Shown here in pieces: positions 62,610 to 64,000 of a stretch of 64,000 nt of DNA (position 1 is its first letter; the number at the start of each line of letters is the position of its first letter). Below the pieces are notes generated by a model that saw nothing but the letters and a program-made list of their open reading frames with translations, ran no database searches and was not told the DNA's origin. Position numbers and translations under genes: made by a program. The DNA comes from an uncultured Chloroflexus sp. (GTDB lineage Bacteria; Chloroflexota; Chloroflexia; Chloroflexales; Chloroflexaceae): the NCBI RefSeq assembly GCF_937951745.1, contig NZ_CALFBQ010000007.1, positions 62,001-126,000 on the forward strand. The letters are read 5' to 3'.

Positions 62610-63425
62610 ATGCAGCTTCGGACCGATCTGACAACTCGTGCTGAGCAGGTGGCGTATCTCGCCGGCGCGCTCGATGGCTTGTACGCTGGCCCGGCGACGC
62701 CTGCGCCAATCCGGGGTGGGCGGCGGGCGGCGTTACGCCGGCTGCGCGCGTTCGATGCGCGCGGCTATGCCCGGACCCGGAATGATGTTGCGAAACGCGG
62801 CGTTTCCGCCCTCTCGCCATACATCCGTCACGGGGTGCTGACGCTAGCCGAAGTGCGCGATTCGATTCTGAGTCGGTTTGGACACACTCCTGATACAGAA
62901 AAGTTCGTGAATGAACTGGCATGGCGTGCATTTTGGCAGCTCGTCTACGCTCAGCTTGGTGATCGGATCCATCAGGACATTGAGCCGGCCAAACAGCGTG
63001 CGCGGGTTGCACGCCGACGGTTGCCACCAGAAGTGATCGAGGCAGCTACCGGTCTCGTGTGTATCGACGAGTCGTTGCATGAGTTGTACACCACCGGTTA
63101 TATGCACAACCATGCCCGCATGTGGGTGGCTGCCTACCTGCAACACTGGCTCGGCGTGGATTGGCGCGAAGGGGCTGACCTCTTCTACCGCCACCTGCTC
63201 GACGGCGATCCGGCCTCGAACAGCTTGTCGTGGCAGTGGGTCGGGAGCACCTTTAGCCATAAACCGTATATCTTCAATCGCCAAAATGTCGAACGGTTTA
63301 GCGGCGGCGAGTTTTGTGCGCGTTGCCCGTTAGCATCCGGCGGTTGCCCGTTCGACGATAGCTACGAGAATCTGGCTCTGCGCCTGTTTGGCGTGTCACT
63401 AGCGGAACTTGAGGGGCGGCGATGA
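62610..63425 (+). CDS. Photolyase/cryptochrome FAD-binding half with Fe-S-type cysteines (271 aa)
   Basis: Covers only the C-terminal FAD-binding domain: NELAWRAFWQLVY, TTGYMHNHARMWVAAYL, GVDWREGADLFYRHLLDGDPASNSLSWQW, VGSTFSHKPYIFNRQN. Four Cys at 151, 236, 239 and 246 (TGLVC, then CARC and CPF) have the arrangement of the [4Fe-4S] site in iron-sulphur bacterial cryptochromes/photolyases, where spacings of about 88, 3 and 13 are known; here 85, 3 and 7. The N-terminal photolyase domain is missing and appears as the next gene. ATG 62610 follows the promoter closely. Confidence 0.88.
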   Translation: MQLRTDLTTRAEQVAYLAGALDGLYAGPATPAPIRGGRRAALRRLRAFDARGYARTRNDVAKRGVSALSPYIRHGVLTLAEVRDSILSRFGHTPDTEKFVNELAWRAFWQLVYAQLGDRIHQDIEPAKQRARVARRRLPPEVIEAATGLVCIDESLHELYTTGYMHNHARMWVAAYLQHWLGVDWREGADLFYRHLLDGDPASNSLSWQWVGSTFSHKPYIFNRQNVERFSGGEFCARCPLASGGCPFDDSYENLALRLFGVSLAELEGRR

Positions 63426-63895
63426 ACGGCGCGGTCGTGTGGCTCCACGGTGATAGCCTCAGCCCAACCGATCCGGCGCTGCTGGCCAACCCGGTTGCAC
63501 CGGCGATCTTTGTGTTTGACGAGCCGTTCTTGGCAGCAGCCCAACTGAGCTTCAAGCGGCTTTTCTTTCTGTACGAATGCGCGCTGGAGGCGATCGCCGG
63601 GAGGACGGGTAGCATCCGGCGCGGAGTGGTGGTGGAGGAAGTACGGGCGTTTGCCGCCGAGCAGCAGGCGACGGCGGTACATGTGACAGCGAGCGTTGCG
63701 CCGCGCTTTCGCCAGTATGTGGCAGAGTTGCGTGCCAGCGGGTTGCAGGTAGTGGTGCATGAACTGCCGGCGTTTGTGACGTGGCGCGGCGAGCCACCGC
63801 GCCGGTTTAGCTCCTTCTGGCGGCGGGTCGCCGCTGAGGCGCTGCGCCCAACCGGAACTGGACCGGTCTTGCCTGCTGAGCACGATGTGGAGTAG
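63422..63895 (+). CDS. Photolyase N-terminal domain-like protein (157 aa)
   Basis: Resembles the alpha/beta domain of DNA photolyases: [18 protein letters not shown] (cf. WFRNDLRLxDNPAL), [29 protein letters not shown] and [22 protein letters not shown]. It starts inside the stop of the FAD-binding gene (ATGA), so the two are co-translated. Together they would equal one ordinary photolyase, but with the domain order reversed. The tail is Arg/Pro-rich. Confidence 0.75.
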   Translation: MNGAVVWLHGDSLSPTDPALLANPVAPAIFVFDEPFLAAAQLSFKRLFFLYECALEAIAGRTGSIRRGVVVEEVRAFAAEQQATAVHVTASVAPRFRQYVAELRASGLQVVVHELPAFVTWRGEPPRRFSSFWRRVAAEALRPTGTGPVLPAEHDVE

Positions 63896-63900
63896 GTCGT

Positions 63901-64000
63901 ATGGAATTTCAAGGCAAAGTCGCCATTGTCACCGGCGGCGCGCAGGGGATCGGGCGGGCAACGGCGTTGGCGTTAGCCCGCGAAGGCGCAGCAGTCGTCA
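63901..64000 (+). CDS. Short-chain dehydrogenase/reductase, truncated by the window edge
   Basis: ATG 63901 opens a frame reading [20 protein letters not shown] and [11 protein letters not shown], the SDR cofactor motif TGGxxGIGR. Only 33 residues are visible. It starts 5 bp after the photolyase-like gene and may be co-transcribed. Confidence 0.85.
   Translation, partial: MEFQGKVAIVTGGAQGIGRATALALAREGAAVV

Overview
The window comes from a filamentous anoxygenic phototroph, almost certainly a Chloroflexus species. It carries adjacent genes for the L (311 aa) and M (304 aa) subunits of a type-II reaction centre on the minus strand, and the L protein is essentially the Chloroflexus sequence I know. 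There is no puhA, pufC or pufBA nearby. DNA is GC-rich except for one AT-richer patch near 61.2-62.5 kb. There is one tRNA gene (Gly, GCC), and I see no rRNA, CRISPR array or insertion sequence.

Layout. 0-4.3 kb: minus-strand DICT-STAS sensor, methyltransferase, ABC-F ATPase and tRNA-Gly. 5.1-7.2 kb: pufM and pufL, read from a consensus sigma-70-type promoter whose -35 box lies in a perfect 19-bp palindrome. 7.3-9.7 kb: glycosyltransferase and polyprenyl-phosphate sugar transferase for exopolysaccharide. 9.9-12.8 kb: a nuclease-fold-like small protein, tsaE-tsaB for tRNA t6A, and two FHA proteins. 12.9-26.7 kb: a large complex I cluster nuoABCDIHJKLMMN, with two nuoM genes, no nuoEFG, and an unusual NuoI carrying a repeat-rich Ala/Pro/Lys tail. 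26.8-35 kb (minus): an SDR, a rhodanese, pyruvate dehydrogenase E1alpha-E1beta-E2, a CBS-rubredoxin protein and a VanW-domain protein. 35-45.7 kb: small proteins, an SAH/MTA-type deaminase, a RodZ-like protein, YajQ, RimO, a BlaI-type repressor, a polyprenyl diphosphate synthase, an RRM protein with a long leader, a Na+/Ca2+ exchanger and an HDAC-family hydrolase. 45.8-56 kb: Tat-exported ferritin-like protein, ECF sigma with RskA-type anti-sigma, a REC-GAF-PAS-adenylate cyclase, a lipoprotein with a glycoside-hydrolase-like domain and a large exported amidase-like protein. 56.3-64 kb: SRPBCC protein, NAD kinase, MoxR ATPase with a sigma-like/zinc-finger membrane protein, a broken DarT-DarG fusion, a split photolyase/cryptochrome pair and a truncated SDR at the edge.

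How it works together. Reaction centre and complex I represent photosynthetic and respiratory electron transfer; pyruvate dehydrogenase feeds acetyl-CoA into metabolism. Many plus-strand genes are preceded by an extended -10 element TGNTATACT, which looks like the house promoter.

Most interesting points: (i) a single-polypeptide DarT toxin-DarG macrodomain fusion interrupted by one in-frame TAG; (ii) a photolyase/cryptochrome split into two overlapping genes in reversed domain order, whose FAD half carries the four cysteines expected of the iron-sulphur photolyase family; (iii) a membrane protein that seems to join a degenerate sigma factor to an anti-sigma zinc finger; (iv) RnfC-like repeats on NuoI. 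All assignments rest on reading motifs by eye; no database search was run.
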